Made by a program: the position numbers and the translations under genes. From Coriobacteriaceae bacterium (GTDB lineage: Bacteria > Actinomycetota > Coriobacteriia > Coriobacteriales > Coriobacteriaceae): a DNA stretch of 64,000 nt. Under the pieces are notes generated by a model that saw nothing but the letters and a program-made list of their open reading frames with translations, was not told the DNA's origin and did no database searches. Shown here one piece after another: positions 9,078 to 18,067 of this stretch. The stretch spans positions 248,001-312,000 of the forward strand of contig CABJFQ010000001.1 of assembly GCA_902364975.1 (NCBI GenBank). The letters are read 5' to 3'. Each line of letters opens with the position of its first letter. Position 1 is the stretch's first letter.

Positions 9078-9494
9078 ATGAACATCGATATCGTCCTTTT
9101 TGCAGGCCGCATCGTCTTGGTCGCCCTGCTCTATATCTTCCTGTTCGCCGTCATGAAGACCGGCGTGGGACTCGTGCGCGGGCAGCGCCGCGACTCGGCT
9201 ATCTGGACGATCGATGTGGACAAGGGCCCGCGCGGTATCCGCGGCATCCACGTAGACATGCTCGGCCCCGTCATCGTCGGTCGCTCGCCATCTTCGGACA
9301 TCTGCATCAACGAACCGTTCGTCTCGGCCTCGCATGCGCGCTTTTCGCTGCAGGGCCCGGCGCTCATCATCGAGGACCTCAACTCGCTTAACGGCACGCT
9401 CGTCAACGGCCGCCAGCTCGTGGAGCCCGCGACGCTGCGTGAGGGCGACGAAGTCCAGATTGGCGACGTGGTCATGAAGGTGAACCGTCGATGA
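9078..9494 (+). CDS. fhaB: FhaB-type membrane-anchored FHA protein
   Basis: A 138-residue protein with one N-terminal membrane helix (residues about 5-30, IVLVALLYIFLFAVMKTGVG) and a C-terminal FHA domain: VIVGRSPSSDICI, SASHARFSL and LNSLNGTLVNGRQL. FhaB (FipA-like) proteins bind phosphothreonine on cell-division or wall proteins at the membrane. It starts six bases after fhaA and ends with an ATGA overlap with the phosphatase gene, so the genes are translationally coupled. Confidence 0.92.
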   Translation: MNIDIVLFAGRIVLVALLYIFLFAVMKTGVGLVRGQRRDSAIWTIDVDKGPRGIRGIHVDMLGPVIVGRSPSSDICINEPFVSASHARFSLQGPALIIEDLNSLNGTLVNGRQLVEPATLREGDEVQIGDVVMKVNRR

Positions 9495-11290
9495 TCGACG
9501 AGGAGAACAAGTCCGCAACTATGACCGAGGCACCGGCCGCCGCCACAGCTGCGCCGGCCCACGCCGCTCCGGCGGGCTCCGCGCCCGTGGAGCCCGAGGA
9601 CACCGTGTTCTCCCTGCCTCTTTCGCATGTAACGCATGATATTTCGGATCTCGCCGATAACGAGGACGAAGAGGATGCCGTAGCGGCGCCCATCGGCGCA
9701 CATGCTGCGGAACAGCCCACAGCGCCCGAAGCAACCCCGGCGCCGGCTCACTTTGCAGAGCCCGTCGCCGCGGCAATCAACGAGAGCGCTGCGGTGTTTG
9801 CGGCACCCGAACCCGCCGCGCCGGCGTTTCCCATAGCCCCGGCATCCGAGGTTGCGCCCGCGTCTACGCCGGCGCCCGAGCCTATAGACGTCAGCCCGCA
9901 AGACGACGAGTCGACCGCCCGCGCGCCCGAGGAGCCCGGCTCCCCGGACACCGGCGATTCCGAATCAAACGCCGAGACCGACACCGTCTCTCCCGGTGAC
10001 ACAGCCGAGATCGACGTTGCCGCCGTTGAGACCAAGCTCAAAGACCCCGGCTCGACCATGAGCTTTGAGCCCCTGACCGAGGAGCGCATCGAGACCGACT
10101 CGACCTATGATGCCGGCACCACCACGCAACTCATGTGGGGCGCCCGCTCTGACGTTGGCTGCGTACGCCCGCACAATGAGGATTCCTACCTGGTGCAGTC
10201 GCCGCTCTTTTGCGTATGCGACGGCATGGGCGGTCACGCCGCCGGCGAGGTAGCCTCTTCCATTGCCGTCGAGACTATTGCCAAGACGGCCCCGCAGTCC
10301 GCCGACGCAGCACGCCTGGCCGCAGCCGTCGAGGCAGCCAACGCCGCCGTAATCGAGGCGGCCCTGAACGGCCTGGGCAAGCCCGGCATGGGCTGCACAG
10401 CCACTTGCGCCTATATCGAAAACGACACGCTCGCCATCGCCCACGTGGGTGACTCTCGCGCCTACCTGCTCCACGAGGGCACGCTCATCCGCGTGACCCG
10501 CGACCACTCCTACGTGGAGGAGCTCGTGGACGCCGGTGAGATTACGGCAGACGAGGCTCGCGTCCACCCAAACCGCTCGGTCATCACCCGTGCGCTGGGC
10601 TCGGACCCCGCCATGTATGCCGACCACTTCACTCTGCATATCGAGGAAGGCGACCGCCTGATCCTGTGCTCCGACGGCCTTTCGAGCATGATTCCCGATA
10701 GCGATATCGAGAACATCGCCACGCAGTCCTCAACCGCGCAAATCTGCGTCGACAACCTAGTGGACGCGGCGCTTGCCGCCGGCGGCCACGACAACGTGAC
10801 CGTAGTAGTCGTTGACCTGGTTGACGATGGCGTTATGCGCGAGGCGCAACGCGTGCGTCGCCGCAACATTACTATCGCCGCCATCCTGGCCCTCGTCTTT
10901 GTGCTGGCAGCTGGCATCTGGGCCTACACGGGTGTCACCGGCTCGTACTACCTGGGTACCTACCAGGGCAATGTCGCCGTCTGGCGCGGCCTGCCCGGCA
11001 AGCCGCTCGGACTCAAGCTCCACTGGCTCGAAAGCGAAACCAGCATTAAGCTGTCCGACCTGCCCGAAGACACGCAAAACCGCCTCAAGGCGGGCATTCC
11101 GCAAACAAGTGTCGACGATGCGCAGGACACGATATCCAAGTACCGCCACCAGATCGATGAAGAGCAGACCCGCCAGGTGATCGACGCGCAAACGATTCGC
11201 GACAACACCAATCAGGGATCGACCTCCGAATCAGATTCCGAGAAAACCGCCGAACAGTCCGCCGAGGCCGAAGCCTCCGATAAGAATTAG
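9491..11290 (+). CDS. pstP: PP2C-family Ser/Thr phosphatase with long N-terminal extension
   Basis: A 599-residue protein. The PP2C domain spans about 214-445: SDVGCVRPHNEDSYLV, CVCDGMGGHAAGEVAS, AHVGDSRAYLL, and LCSDGLSSMI, with the metal-binding Asp residues in place. One membrane helix follows (about 458-480), then a charged extracytoplasmic tail of about 110 residues. The first ~210 residues are an acidic Ala/Pro/Glu-rich, low-complexity extension; ordinary PstP begins with the catalytic domain. The phosphatase reverses the action of the PASTA kinase and of the kinase encoded upstream. The start overlaps fhaB by four bases. Confidence 0.92.
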   Translation: MIDEENKSATMTEAPAAATAAPAHAAPAGSAPVEPEDTVFSLPLSHVTHDISDLADNEDEEDAVAAPIGAHAAEQPTAPEATPAPAHFAEPVAAAINESAAVFAAPEPAAPAFPIAPASEVAPASTPAPEPIDVSPQDDESTARAPEEPGSPDTGDSESNAETDTVSPGDTAEIDVAAVETKLKDPGSTMSFEPLTEERIETDSTYDAGTTTQLMWGARSDVGCVRPHNEDSYLVQSPLFCVCDGMGGHAAGEVASSIAVETIAKTAPQSADAARLAAAVEAANAAVIEAALNGLGKPGMGCTATCAYIENDTLAIAHVGDSRAYLLHEGTLIRVTRDHSYVEELVDAGEITADEARVHPNRSVITRALGSDPAMYADHFTLHIEEGDRLILCSDGLSSMIPDSDIENIATQSSTAQICVDNLVDAALAAGGHDNVTVVVVDLVDDGVMREAQRVRRRNITIAAILALVFVLAAGIWAYTGVTGSYYLGTYQGNVAVWRGLPGKPLGLKLHWLESETSIKLSDLPEDTQNRLKAGIPQTSVDDAQDTISKYRHQIDEEQTRQVIDAQTIRDNTNQGSTSESDSEKTAEQSAEAEASDKN

Positions 11291-11306
11291 AAAGGGAGTG
11301 CCGCTT

Positions 11307-14177
11307 ATGAGTCGCCGCAACACCGAGCTGCTCTTGCTCATCGCCTCGGCGTTCCCCGTCATCCTGCTGTATGCGATGTACGTGCTCACCGCGGGCGCTG
11401 CCATCTCCTTTGAGACGCTCGCCGTACCGATCGGCCTCTTTGCCGCCTTTGCTGCGGCCCACATTGCCGTGCGCATCTTGGCGCCCGGTGCCGACCCCGC
11501 CATCCTGCCCATTGTCTTTGTGCTTTCGGGCATCGGTATCACGTTCGTGACGCGTCTCGCACCCGCTCTCGCGATCTCACAGCTCATCATCCTGTTTGTC
11601 TCGGTGGCCCTGATGGTGGGAACGCTCGCGTTGGTTAAGAACCTCGACGTAGTCATGCGCTACAAGTACACCTTTGGCATTATCGGCATCATTCTGCTGA
11701 TGCTGCCTATCTTTATCGGCACCACGATCTCGGGCTCCAAGCTGTGGATTCGCATCGCGGGCTTTACCATCCAGCCCGGCGAGTTCGCCAAAGTCTTTAT
11801 CGTGCTGTTCCTGGCCGGGTACCTGGCCGAGAACCGCGAGCTGCTCTCCATCTCCAACCGCAAGATCCTGGGCTTTAAGATCCCTCGCCTGCGACTGCTG
11901 CTGCCGCTGTTTGCCGTGTGGGGTGTGTGCCTGCTCGTCGTCGTCTTCGAACGCGACCTGGGTTCGGCCGTGCTGTTCTACACCATCTTCTTGCTGATGC
12001 TCTACGTTGCCACGGGGCGCTTTTCGTATGTCGTTATCGGCCTTGCGCTCTTAGCCGTTGGAGCCGTGGGCGCCTACAAGTTCCTGTCGCACGTTCAGGT
12101 GCGTTTCCAGGTTTGGGTCGATCCGTTTAAGGACGCCCAGGGCCAGGGCTACCAGATCGTCCAGTCGCTCTTCTCGCTTGCCGATGGCGGTCTGGTCGGT
12201 GTTGGCATCGGCAACGGCATGGCCAACAACATCCCTGTCGTCGAGTCCGACTTTATCTTCTCTGCCATCGGCGAGGAGATGGGCCTTTTGGGCGGCGGCG
12301 CCGTGCTCATCCTGTTTATGCTCTTTGCCGTGCGTGGCCTCACCACGGCTGCCCGCGCTAAATCCGACCTCGCCGCCTTTAGCGCCACGGGCCTTACGGC
12401 CGCCATCAGCTTCCAGGCCTTCTTGATCGTGGGCGGCGTTACCCGCCTGATCCCGCTGACCGGCGTCACCCTGCCCTTTATGAGCCAGGGCGGTTCCTCA
12501 CTGCTGGCAAGCTTTATCATCGTCGCGCTCCTGCTGCGCGCCGGTGACGAAGCGACCGGACGCGAGGCCGAGCTTACTGGCACCGGCACCATGACCGCCA
12601 TCACCGATGATCAGGTCGCATCCGCCGCCGCCCCGACGGGCACGCGCTTTGCCACCTCGTCTTCCTACGGCAGCGGCAGCCATTCCGTCGGCTCGCGCAT
12701 GCGCCGTCGCCTGCTCGACACGCCTGAATCCGGTGTGCTCGGCCGCGTTGCGCTCGCCAACCGTCTAACCCGTGCGGTGCTCGCCTTTACGGCGCTGTTC
12801 GCCATCCTTATCGGCAACCTCACCTATGTCCAGGTCATCAAGGCCAAGGACTATCAGGATATGCCGACCAACAACCACACTATCGCCCGCTCCAAGTACA
12901 TCCAGCGCGGTTCTATCATCACGTCCGACGGCGTGACGCTGGCCGAGTCGCTGCAGCAGGAGGACGGCACCTACGTACGCTCCTACCCCAACGGCAACCT
13001 GGCAGCGCACGTAGTTGGCTACGTGAGCCAGCAGTATGGCACCACCGCCATCGAGAGCGTCATGAACGACACGCTCACCGGCTCTAAGGATTACTCCAGC
13101 TGGAACAACGCCATCGCGTCGCTCGCGGGCCAGACCCAGCCGGGCAACACCGCCAAGCTCACCATCGACTCGCGTATCCAGACGGCGGCCGAGCAGGCGC
13201 TCAAGGGCTTTAAGGGCGCTGTAGTGGTCATCGACCCGCGTACCGGTGCGGTGCTCGCATGCGCCAGCTCGCCCACCTATGACAACACCAACATCGACGC
13301 CCTGCTGCAGGCGGGCGGCGGCGAGGACGGCTCCATGTACAATCGCGCCATGGACGCGCTGTACACGCCGGGCTCCACGTTTAAGGTCGTTACGCTTTCC
13401 GCGGCACTCGAGACCGGCACCGCCAGCCTTACCAGCACCTACCAGGCGCCCGGCTCCATGGACATCGGCAACGCGCCGGTCACCAACTATGCCAACGAGA
13501 GCTACGGCACCATCAGCCTGCAGCAGGCCTTTGCCGTGTCCTCCAACGTCGTCTTTGGCCAGGTGGCAAACGAAGTTGGCGCAAACACGCTCGTGCAGTT
13601 TGCCAACGCCTTTGGCTACGGCCAAAAGCTCGGCCAGGACCTGACCTCCGCGGCCTCCATCATGGCAGACCCGTCGCTCATGACCGAGTGGGAGACCGCT
13701 TGGGCCGGCGCCGGCCAGCCTGTCGGCATGGACCACACGCCCGGCCCGCAGACCACCGTCATGCAAAACGCCGTGATTGCCGCCGCCATCGCTAACAGTG
13801 GCGTGGTCATGGACCCGTACTTTGTAGCCCAGGTACTCGCCCCGGACGGAACTGTGGTCAAGACCACGCAGTCCCGCTCGCTGGGTCAGGCCGTCAGCTC
13901 CGCCACGGCCGACCAGGTCAAGCAGGCCATGCTCGCCGTCGTCCAGTCCGGTACCGGCACCGATGCCCAGGTCCCCGGCGTCAAGGTCGCCGGCAAGACC
14001 GGCTCGGCCGAGACCGGCGGCACCAACGTCAACTCGATGTTCGTTGGCTTTGCACCTTACGATTCACCCACGGTCGCCATCTCGGTGGCCTTGGAGGATT
14101 ACGACAAACACGACGTCAAGGCGGCCAAGATTGCCGGCATCGTCCTGACCGCGGCGCTCGCCGCACAGGGAGCGTGA
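11307..14177 (+). CDS. SEDS (FtsW/RodA) protein fused to a class B penicillin-binding protein
   Basis: About 956 residues. Residues 1-420 are a SEDS peptidoglycan glycosyltransferase with about ten membrane helices (GSKLWIRIAGFTIQPGEFAK, VFERDLGSAVLFY, ESDFIFSAIGEEMG, LPFMSQGGSSLL). A hydrophilic linker of about 70 residues leads to a new membrane helix (about 490-512) and a transpeptidase with the active-site Ser in STFK (690-693), SSN (745-747) and KTG (897-899). Most bacteria make these as two partner proteins (RodA plus PbpA/PBP2); here one chain has both. No stop or frameshift separates them. ATG 11307 is preferred over GTG 11298 because AAAGGGAG is spaced properly. It sits between pstP and pknB exactly where rodA-pbpA lie in other Actinobacteria. 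Confidence 0.93.
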   Translation: MSRRNTELLLLIASAFPVILLYAMYVLTAGAAISFETLAVPIGLFAAFAAAHIAVRILAPGADPAILPIVFVLSGIGITFVTRLAPALAISQLIILFVSVALMVGTLALVKNLDVVMRYKYTFGIIGIILLMLPIFIGTTISGSKLWIRIAGFTIQPGEFAKVFIVLFLAGYLAENRELLSISNRKILGFKIPRLRLLLPLFAVWGVCLLVVVFERDLGSAVLFYTIFLLMLYVATGRFSYVVIGLALLAVGAVGAYKFLSHVQVRFQVWVDPFKDAQGQGYQIVQSLFSLADGGLVGVGIGNGMANNIPVVESDFIFSAIGEEMGLLGGGAVLILFMLFAVRGLTTAARAKSDLAAFSATGLTAAISFQAFLIVGGVTRLIPLTGVTLPFMSQGGSSLLASFIIVALLLRAGDEATGREAELTGTGTMTAITDDQVASAAAPTGTRFATSSSYGSGSHSVGSRMRRRLLDTPESGVLGRVALANRLTRAVLAFTALFAILIGNLTYVQVIKAKDYQDMPTNNHTIARSKYIQRGSIITSDGVTLAESLQQEDGTYVRSYPNGNLAAHVVGYVSQQYGTTAIESVMNDTLTGSKDYSSWNNAIASLAGQTQPGNTAKLTIDSRIQTAAEQALKGFKGAVVVIDPRTGAVLACASSPTYDNTNIDALLQAGGGEDGSMYNRAMDALYTPGSTFKVVTLSAALETGTASLTSTYQAPGSMDIGNAPVTNYANESYGTISLQQAFAVSSNVVFGQVANEVGANTLVQFANAFGYGQKLGQDLTSAASIMADPSLMTEWETAWAGAGQPVGMDHTPGPQTTVMQNAVIAAAIANSGVVMDPYFVAQVLAPDGTVVKTTQSRSLGQAVSSATADQVKQAMLAVVQSGTGTDAQVPGVKVAGKTGSAETGGTNVNSMFVGFAPYDSPTVAISVALEDYDKHDVKAAKIAGIVLTAALAAQGA

Positions 14178-14309
14178 TGCCCATGATTGAATCGGACACC
14201 CGAGGCGCGCCGCGGCCGAAGAGTTAGCGGCAACGCGCCACACGGCCCCAGCGGCCACATCGTAGGTACTACACACATCGTTGAGCGAATAGTTATGTTA
14301 GGAGCAGGA

Positions 14310-16271
14310 ATGGAACAGAGGGTCCTCGGGGGAAGATACCTCCTCAAGGATAAGGTGGGGACAGGCGGCATGGCGACCGTCTTCCGTGCGCAGGACCAGG
14401 TCCTCGACCGCACGGTAGCCGTCAAGATCATGCTGCCGCAGTATGCTGGCGACGCAACCTTCGCCGCACGCTTTAAGCAGGAGGCCCAGGCAGCAGCCGG
14501 TCTCTCCTCCCCCTATATCGTGGGCGTCTACGATTGGGGCAAGGACGGCGACACCTATTACATCGTCATGGAGTACCTGCGCGGCACCGACCTTAAGAGC
14601 GGCATCAAGAGCCACGGCGCCCTCGACCCCAAGAAGGTCGCCCAGATCGGCTCGCAGATCAGCTCCGCGCTTTCGGTCGCCCACAAGCACGAGATCATCC
14701 ACCGCGACATCAAGCCGCAGAACATCATGGTGCTGCCCGACGGCAACATCAAGGTGATGGACTTTGGCATCGCGCGCGCCAAGAACAGCCACCTCACGCA
14801 AGACAACAACGTGCTGGGAACCGCCCACTACGTCAGTCCCGAGCAGACCCGTGGTCAGGACCTCGGCCCCACCTCGGATATCTACTCGCTGGGCGTCGTG
14901 ATGTACGAGTGCGCCACCGGCCGCGTGCCCTTTGACGGTGATGACGCCATCTCAGTCGCACTCAAGCAGGTCAACGAGCTGCCTATTCCGCCGAGCCAGA
15001 TCAACTCCGGTGTCGACGCCGACCTTGAGCGCATCATCCTCAAGTGCATGGAGAAGGACCCGGCAAACCGCTTCCAGACCGCCGACGAGCTTCGTCAGGT
15101 GCTCAACAGCTACCTGTCGGGCCGTGCCGTCAACATCTCGGAGCCCACGCGCATCATCGGTGCACCCGGTGAACTGGGCGCCACCAAGACTCGCGAGCTT
15201 TCCGATCAGACGCGCGCCATGGTACGTCCCGTCTCGGGCGTGAGCGGCCAGAATACCGCCCGTAGCTCGGTTTCGGGCTCCACCGGCTCCTACGAGGTCG
15301 AAAAGCCCAAATCCAACAAGAACAAGATCATCGCCGCCGTGGTGGCAGCCGTTGCCGTCATCGGTATCGTGGTGGCCTTTGCCACAGGACTCTTTGGCGG
15401 CGAGCAGGTCACCGTGCCCGATGTGCTGGGCAAGGACCAGCAGACTGCCGTCGAGCAGATCAAGGAAGCCGGCCTCGAGGTCGGCACCATCGACCAAAGC
15501 TACAACGACGATATCGACGAGGGCAAGGTCGCCGAGCAGACGCCCAACGGCAAAACCAAGAAGGCCAAGGGCACCAAGGTTAACCTGGTAATCTCCAAGG
15601 GCCCCAAGCCCTCCGAGAAGGTTGAGGTTCCCCGGCTTGTCGGCCTGACCAAGGACCAGGCAGAAGCCGCGCTGGCAAGCGTTGGCCTGAAGGGCAACGC
15701 CTCCGAGGAGGCCAACGAGGCCGATGAGGGCCAGGTCTTTGAGCAGGGCACCGAACCCGGTAAGGAAGTCGAGAAGGGCACGACCATCTCGTACAAGGTC
15801 TCCAGCGGTCCTGACACCACCTCCGTCCCCGATCTGACCGACATGACCGAGGCCCAGGCGCGCAACGCCCTCGATATGGCAGGCTTTGGCGTCGACGTGA
15901 GCTACCAGGAGAACGATTCGGTTACCGAGGGCACCGTGATTAGCTGGAACCCCAGCGGCAAGCAGAAGCCTGGCGCCACGATTACCGTCGTCATTGCCAA
16001 GAAGTCCGGCAAGGCCAGCGTTCCGGGCAACCTGTACGGCAAGAGCATCTCCGCGGCCGTCACCGCGCTCAACAACGCCGGGTTCTACAACATCGCATTC
16101 TGCGATCAGAACGGCAACCCCGTGAGTGGCAACGAAAACGCCACCGTCACGGGCGTCTCCCCCACCGGCAAGCAGTCCACCGACAGCACGATTACGCTGA
16201 CGGTTGCACTTTCTGGCTCGGGTTCGGGTTCAGGCACGAGCACGGGCGACGATTCCGGTACGACCAACTAG
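14310..16271 (+). CDS. pknB: PASTA-domain Ser/Thr protein kinase
   Basis: About 653 residues. The kinase domain (residues about 10-275) shows GTGGMATVF, AVKIM, the RD-type loop IIHRDIKPQNIMV and MDFGIARA. A basic linker and a single membrane helix (IIAAVVAAVAVIGIVVAF, about 340-360) are followed by four extracellular PASTA repeats starting VPDVLGKDQQ, VPRLVGLTKD, VPDLTDMTEA and VPGNLYGKSI, and a Ser/Gly-rich tail. PASTA repeats bind muropeptides or lipid II and tune wall synthesis. I chose ATG 14310 with GGAG five bases upstream; the longer frame from 14187 adds a region without kinase similarity. It is the last gene of the cluster and a hairpin terminator follows. Confidence 0.93.
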   Translation: MEQRVLGGRYLLKDKVGTGGMATVFRAQDQVLDRTVAVKIMLPQYAGDATFAARFKQEAQAAAGLSSPYIVGVYDWGKDGDTYYIVMEYLRGTDLKSGIKSHGALDPKKVAQIGSQISSALSVAHKHEIIHRDIKPQNIMVLPDGNIKVMDFGIARAKNSHLTQDNNVLGTAHYVSPEQTRGQDLGPTSDIYSLGVVMYECATGRVPFDGDDAISVALKQVNELPIPPSQINSGVDADLERIILKCMEKDPANRFQTADELRQVLNSYLSGRAVNISEPTRIIGAPGELGATKTRELSDQTRAMVRPVSGVSGQNTARSSVSGSTGSYEVEKPKSNKNKIIAAVVAAVAVIGIVVAFATGLFGGEQVTVPDVLGKDQQTAVEQIKEAGLEVGTIDQSYNDDIDEGKVAEQTPNGKTKKAKGTKVNLVISKGPKPSEKVEVPRLVGLTKDQAEAALASVGLKGNASEEANEADEGQVFEQGTEPGKEVEKGTTISYKVSSGPDTTSVPDLTDMTEAQARNALDMAGFGVDVSYQENDSVTEGTVISWNPSGKQKPGATITVVIAKKSGKASVPGNLYGKSISAAVTALNNAGFYNIAFCDQNGNPVSGNENATVTGVSPTGKQSTDSTITLTVALSGSGSGSGTSTGDDSGTTN

Positions 16272-16323
16272 TCGCAACCCAACCGCTCATTACGGCTCTC
16301 GCCGCAAACATATTCGCTCACAG

Positions 16324-16363
16324 GCGCCCGCTTGCTCCCCCAGCAAGCGGGCGCTTCATTTTT
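16324..16363 (+). terminator. Rho-independent terminator after pknB
   Basis: GCGCCCGCTTGCT (16324-16336) pairs perfectly with 16342-16354 across a 5-nt loop and is followed by TTCATTTTT. It ends the cell-wall kinase cluster about 50 bp after the pknB stop. Confidence 0.85.
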
Positions 16364-16382
16364 GACATGGCATGAATCAGAA

Positions 16383-16411
16383 GAGCCCGGCACCGTAGCG
16401 GTACCGGGCTC
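16383..16411 (-). terminator. hairpin downstream of tRNA-Arg
   Basis: GAGCCCGG (16383-16390) pairs with CCGGGCTC (16404-16411), with a further imperfect stem inside. It lies about 10 bp past the 3' end of the tRNA on the minus strand, with a weak T-rich tail (TTCT). It is a likely terminator for the tRNA transcript. Confidence 0.5.
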
Positions 16412-16421
16412 GATATTCCTC

Positions 16422-16497
16422 TGGTGCCCCCGGGCGGATTCGAACCGTCGACACCCGCTTTAGGAGAGCGGTGCTCTATCCCCTGAGCTACGGAGGC
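16422..16497 (-). tRNA. tRNA-Arg (anticodon CCT)
   Basis: The minus strand folds as a full cloverleaf: acceptor GCCTCCG pairing with CGGGGGC, D arm AGCTCAGGGGATAGAGC, anticodon stem CCGCT/AGCGG around a loop with CCT at positions 34-36, and a T arm with GGTTCGAATCC. The 3' CCA is encoded (16422-16424). It decodes AGG codons, rare in this GC-rich genome. Confidence 0.95.
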
Positions 16498-16559
16498 ATG
16501 TTGTACTAGTGTAGCAGATTTGCGCCACTACCATGCAGCGCATAGCCACTCTTCGAGAT

Positions 16560-16613
16560 AGTCGTCTGCGACGTTCTTTAATGACTAGTCGTTTAAGAAC
16601 GTCCCAGGCGACT
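16560..16613. repeat. long hairpin at 3' end of the DUF956 gene (twin of 20212-20265)
   Basis: AGTCGTCTGCGACGTTCTTT pairs imperfectly with its complement ending at 16613; the inner part GACGTTCTTTAATGACTAG is shared with the copy at 20212. The right arm overlaps the stop codon (16612-16614) of the minus-strand gene. Confidence 0.75.
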
Positions 16614-17010
16614 AGTCGCCTTTATGGAAGAGGCTTTTGATGACGGAGGGGATGCTCTTGGCGCCCTTGGCCGTCACATCGATAAAGTCGGGCGAACGAA
16701 CGAGCTTGTCCTCGTCAATGTACTTACGCACCGCGCGAAGCGTTTCCTTGTCATTGCGCGTCGAAAACGTAAAGTGGCCATTCTCTTTGGTAAAGATGGC
16801 AAAACGCGTAATCTTCTTGGTGCCGCGCAAAACCTCGGCGGCAATATAGTCGACCTCGTCCCACGGGATTTGGATATAATCCTCGGGATTACGCTCGTTA
16901 TAGTACTCAAACGCCTTATTGCCCACCATCACATTACCGTGACTGGTAAGCCCCATCAGGCAGGTTGCCGGCGTTGCCAAATCGACCGTGCTGTTCTGAG
17001 ATTGCGCCAT
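16612..17010 (-). CDS. DUF956 family protein of mannose PTS operon
   Basis: About 132 residues, with no membrane segment. The sequence (CLMGLTSHGNVMVGNKAFEY, then IQIPWDEVDYIAAEV and ITRFAIFTKENGHFTFST) matches DUF956, a small family (ManO in lactic acid bacteria) found at the end of mannose-type PTS operons, where a regulatory role is suspected but the mechanism is not established. ATG 17010 is chosen because GGAGGG lies upstream; the longer frame adds 17 residues of no similarity. A terminator-like hairpin lies between manZ and this gene, so its expression may be reduced relative to the PTS genes. Confidence 0.85.
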   Translation of the reverse strand: MAQSQNSTVDLATPATCLMGLTSHGNVMVGNKAFEYYNERNPEDYIQIPWDEVDYIAAEVLRGTKKITRFAIFTKENGHFTFSTRNDKETLRAVRKYIDEDKLVRSPDFIDVTAKGAKSIPSVIKSLFHKGD

Positions 17011-17029
17011 ACGCGCCTCGCCCTCCAAT

Positions 17030-17074
17030 AAAAACAATCGGACCGCATCCAGTGTACCCACCGGGTGCGGTCCG
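17030..17074 (-). terminator. terminator between manZ and the DUF956 gene
   Basis: CGGACCGCATCC (17039-17050) pairs with GGGTGCGGTCCG (17063-17074). On the minus strand the stem is followed by ATTGTTTTT, a good intrinsic terminator, which would attenuate read-through from the PTS genes. Confidence 0.75.
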
Positions 17075-17130
17075 TTTCAATGGCTCAAAAGCCCTTGCCT
17101 AGCAACTCTCGGTCTTAAGCCGAAGCGTGC

Positions 17131-18051
17131 TTACATGAAGCCGCAGACGCGACCGATGATGCCGACGGCGAAGAGAGCCAGGATGATGACGATCGGGCTG
17201 ACCTTCTTCTTGAGGAGCTTGCAGACCAGAAGGGTCAGGCACACGGCGGCAAGGCCGGGGATGAGCTGATCGAGGTTGGCCTGAAGCGTGGTGACCTTCA
17301 CCGGGTCGAGTGCGTTGGCACCGACAGAGCTGTACATCGTCAGTGCCTGCTTGATGCCCTCAGAACCGGCGGGCAGGTTGGCCCAGTCGATATAGGCGCC
17401 AGCAGACTGCGTGACCTTGGAGACGACCGGGGTGAAGGAGATGGACACCCAGCGCTCGACCAGGGCGCCGATGATGAACATACCCAGGATGGAAGCACCC
17501 TCGGTGACCTTGCCCATCAGACCGCCGGAGAGGTCCTTGGCGATGGAGGAGCCGACCTTGTAGCCAAACTCCTGCGTGTACCACAGGAAAGCGTAACGGA
17601 TGATGTTCCACGCGAAGAAGAACAGCAGCGGACCGGCGATGCTGCCGGACAGGGCCAGGGAAGCGCCCAGTGCGCCCAGAATCGGGCGAAGGGTGAACCA
17701 GAAGGCGGGGTCGCCGACGCCGGCGAGCGGGCCCATCATACCGACCTTGACGCCCTGAATGGCGACATCGTCAATCGGAGCACCGTTGGCGCGCTCCTCC
17801 TCGAGGGCGAGGGTAACGCCAATGACGGGGGCGGAAACATAGGGGTGGGTGTTATAGAACTCCAGGTGGCGCTTAAGAGCGGCAATCTGGTCATCCTTGC
17901 TGGTGTAGAGCTTCTTGATCGCAGGGATCATTGCGAAGCACCAGCCGCCGTTCTGCATACGCTCGTAGTTCCACGAGCCCTGAAGGAACTGATGACGGAA
18001 GCAAACCTTCTTACGGTCAGCCTTGGTGAGCTGAATCTTGTTCTCTGCCAT
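17131..18051 (-). CDS. manZ: PTS mannose/fructose/sorbose family IID subunit
   Basis: About 306 residues. The N-terminus (KADRKKVCFRHQFLQGSWNY, then GWCFAMIPAIKKLY) is the IID hallmark, followed by GPLAGVGDPAFWFTLRPI and several hydrophobic segments at the C-terminal end. IID forms the sugar channel in the membrane together with IIC. ATG 18051 is chosen because AGGAGGGG is about nine bases upstream. It lies 16 bp after the IIC gene in the same operon. Confidence 0.93.
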   Translation of the reverse strand: MAENKIQLTKADRKKVCFRHQFLQGSWNYERMQNGGWCFAMIPAIKKLYTSKDDQIAALKRHLEFYNTHPYVSAPVIGVTLALEEERANGAPIDDVAIQGVKVGMMGPLAGVGDPAFWFTLRPILGALGASLALSGSIAGPLLFFFAWNIIRYAFLWYTQEFGYKVGSSIAKDLSGGLMGKVTEGASILGMFIIGALVERWVSISFTPVVSKVTQSAGAYIDWANLPAGSEGIKQALTMYSSVGANALDPVKVTTLQANLDQLIPGLAAVCLTLLVCKLLKKKVSPIVIILALFAVGIIGRVCGFM

Positions 18052-18067
18052 ATGTATCACTCCCCTC

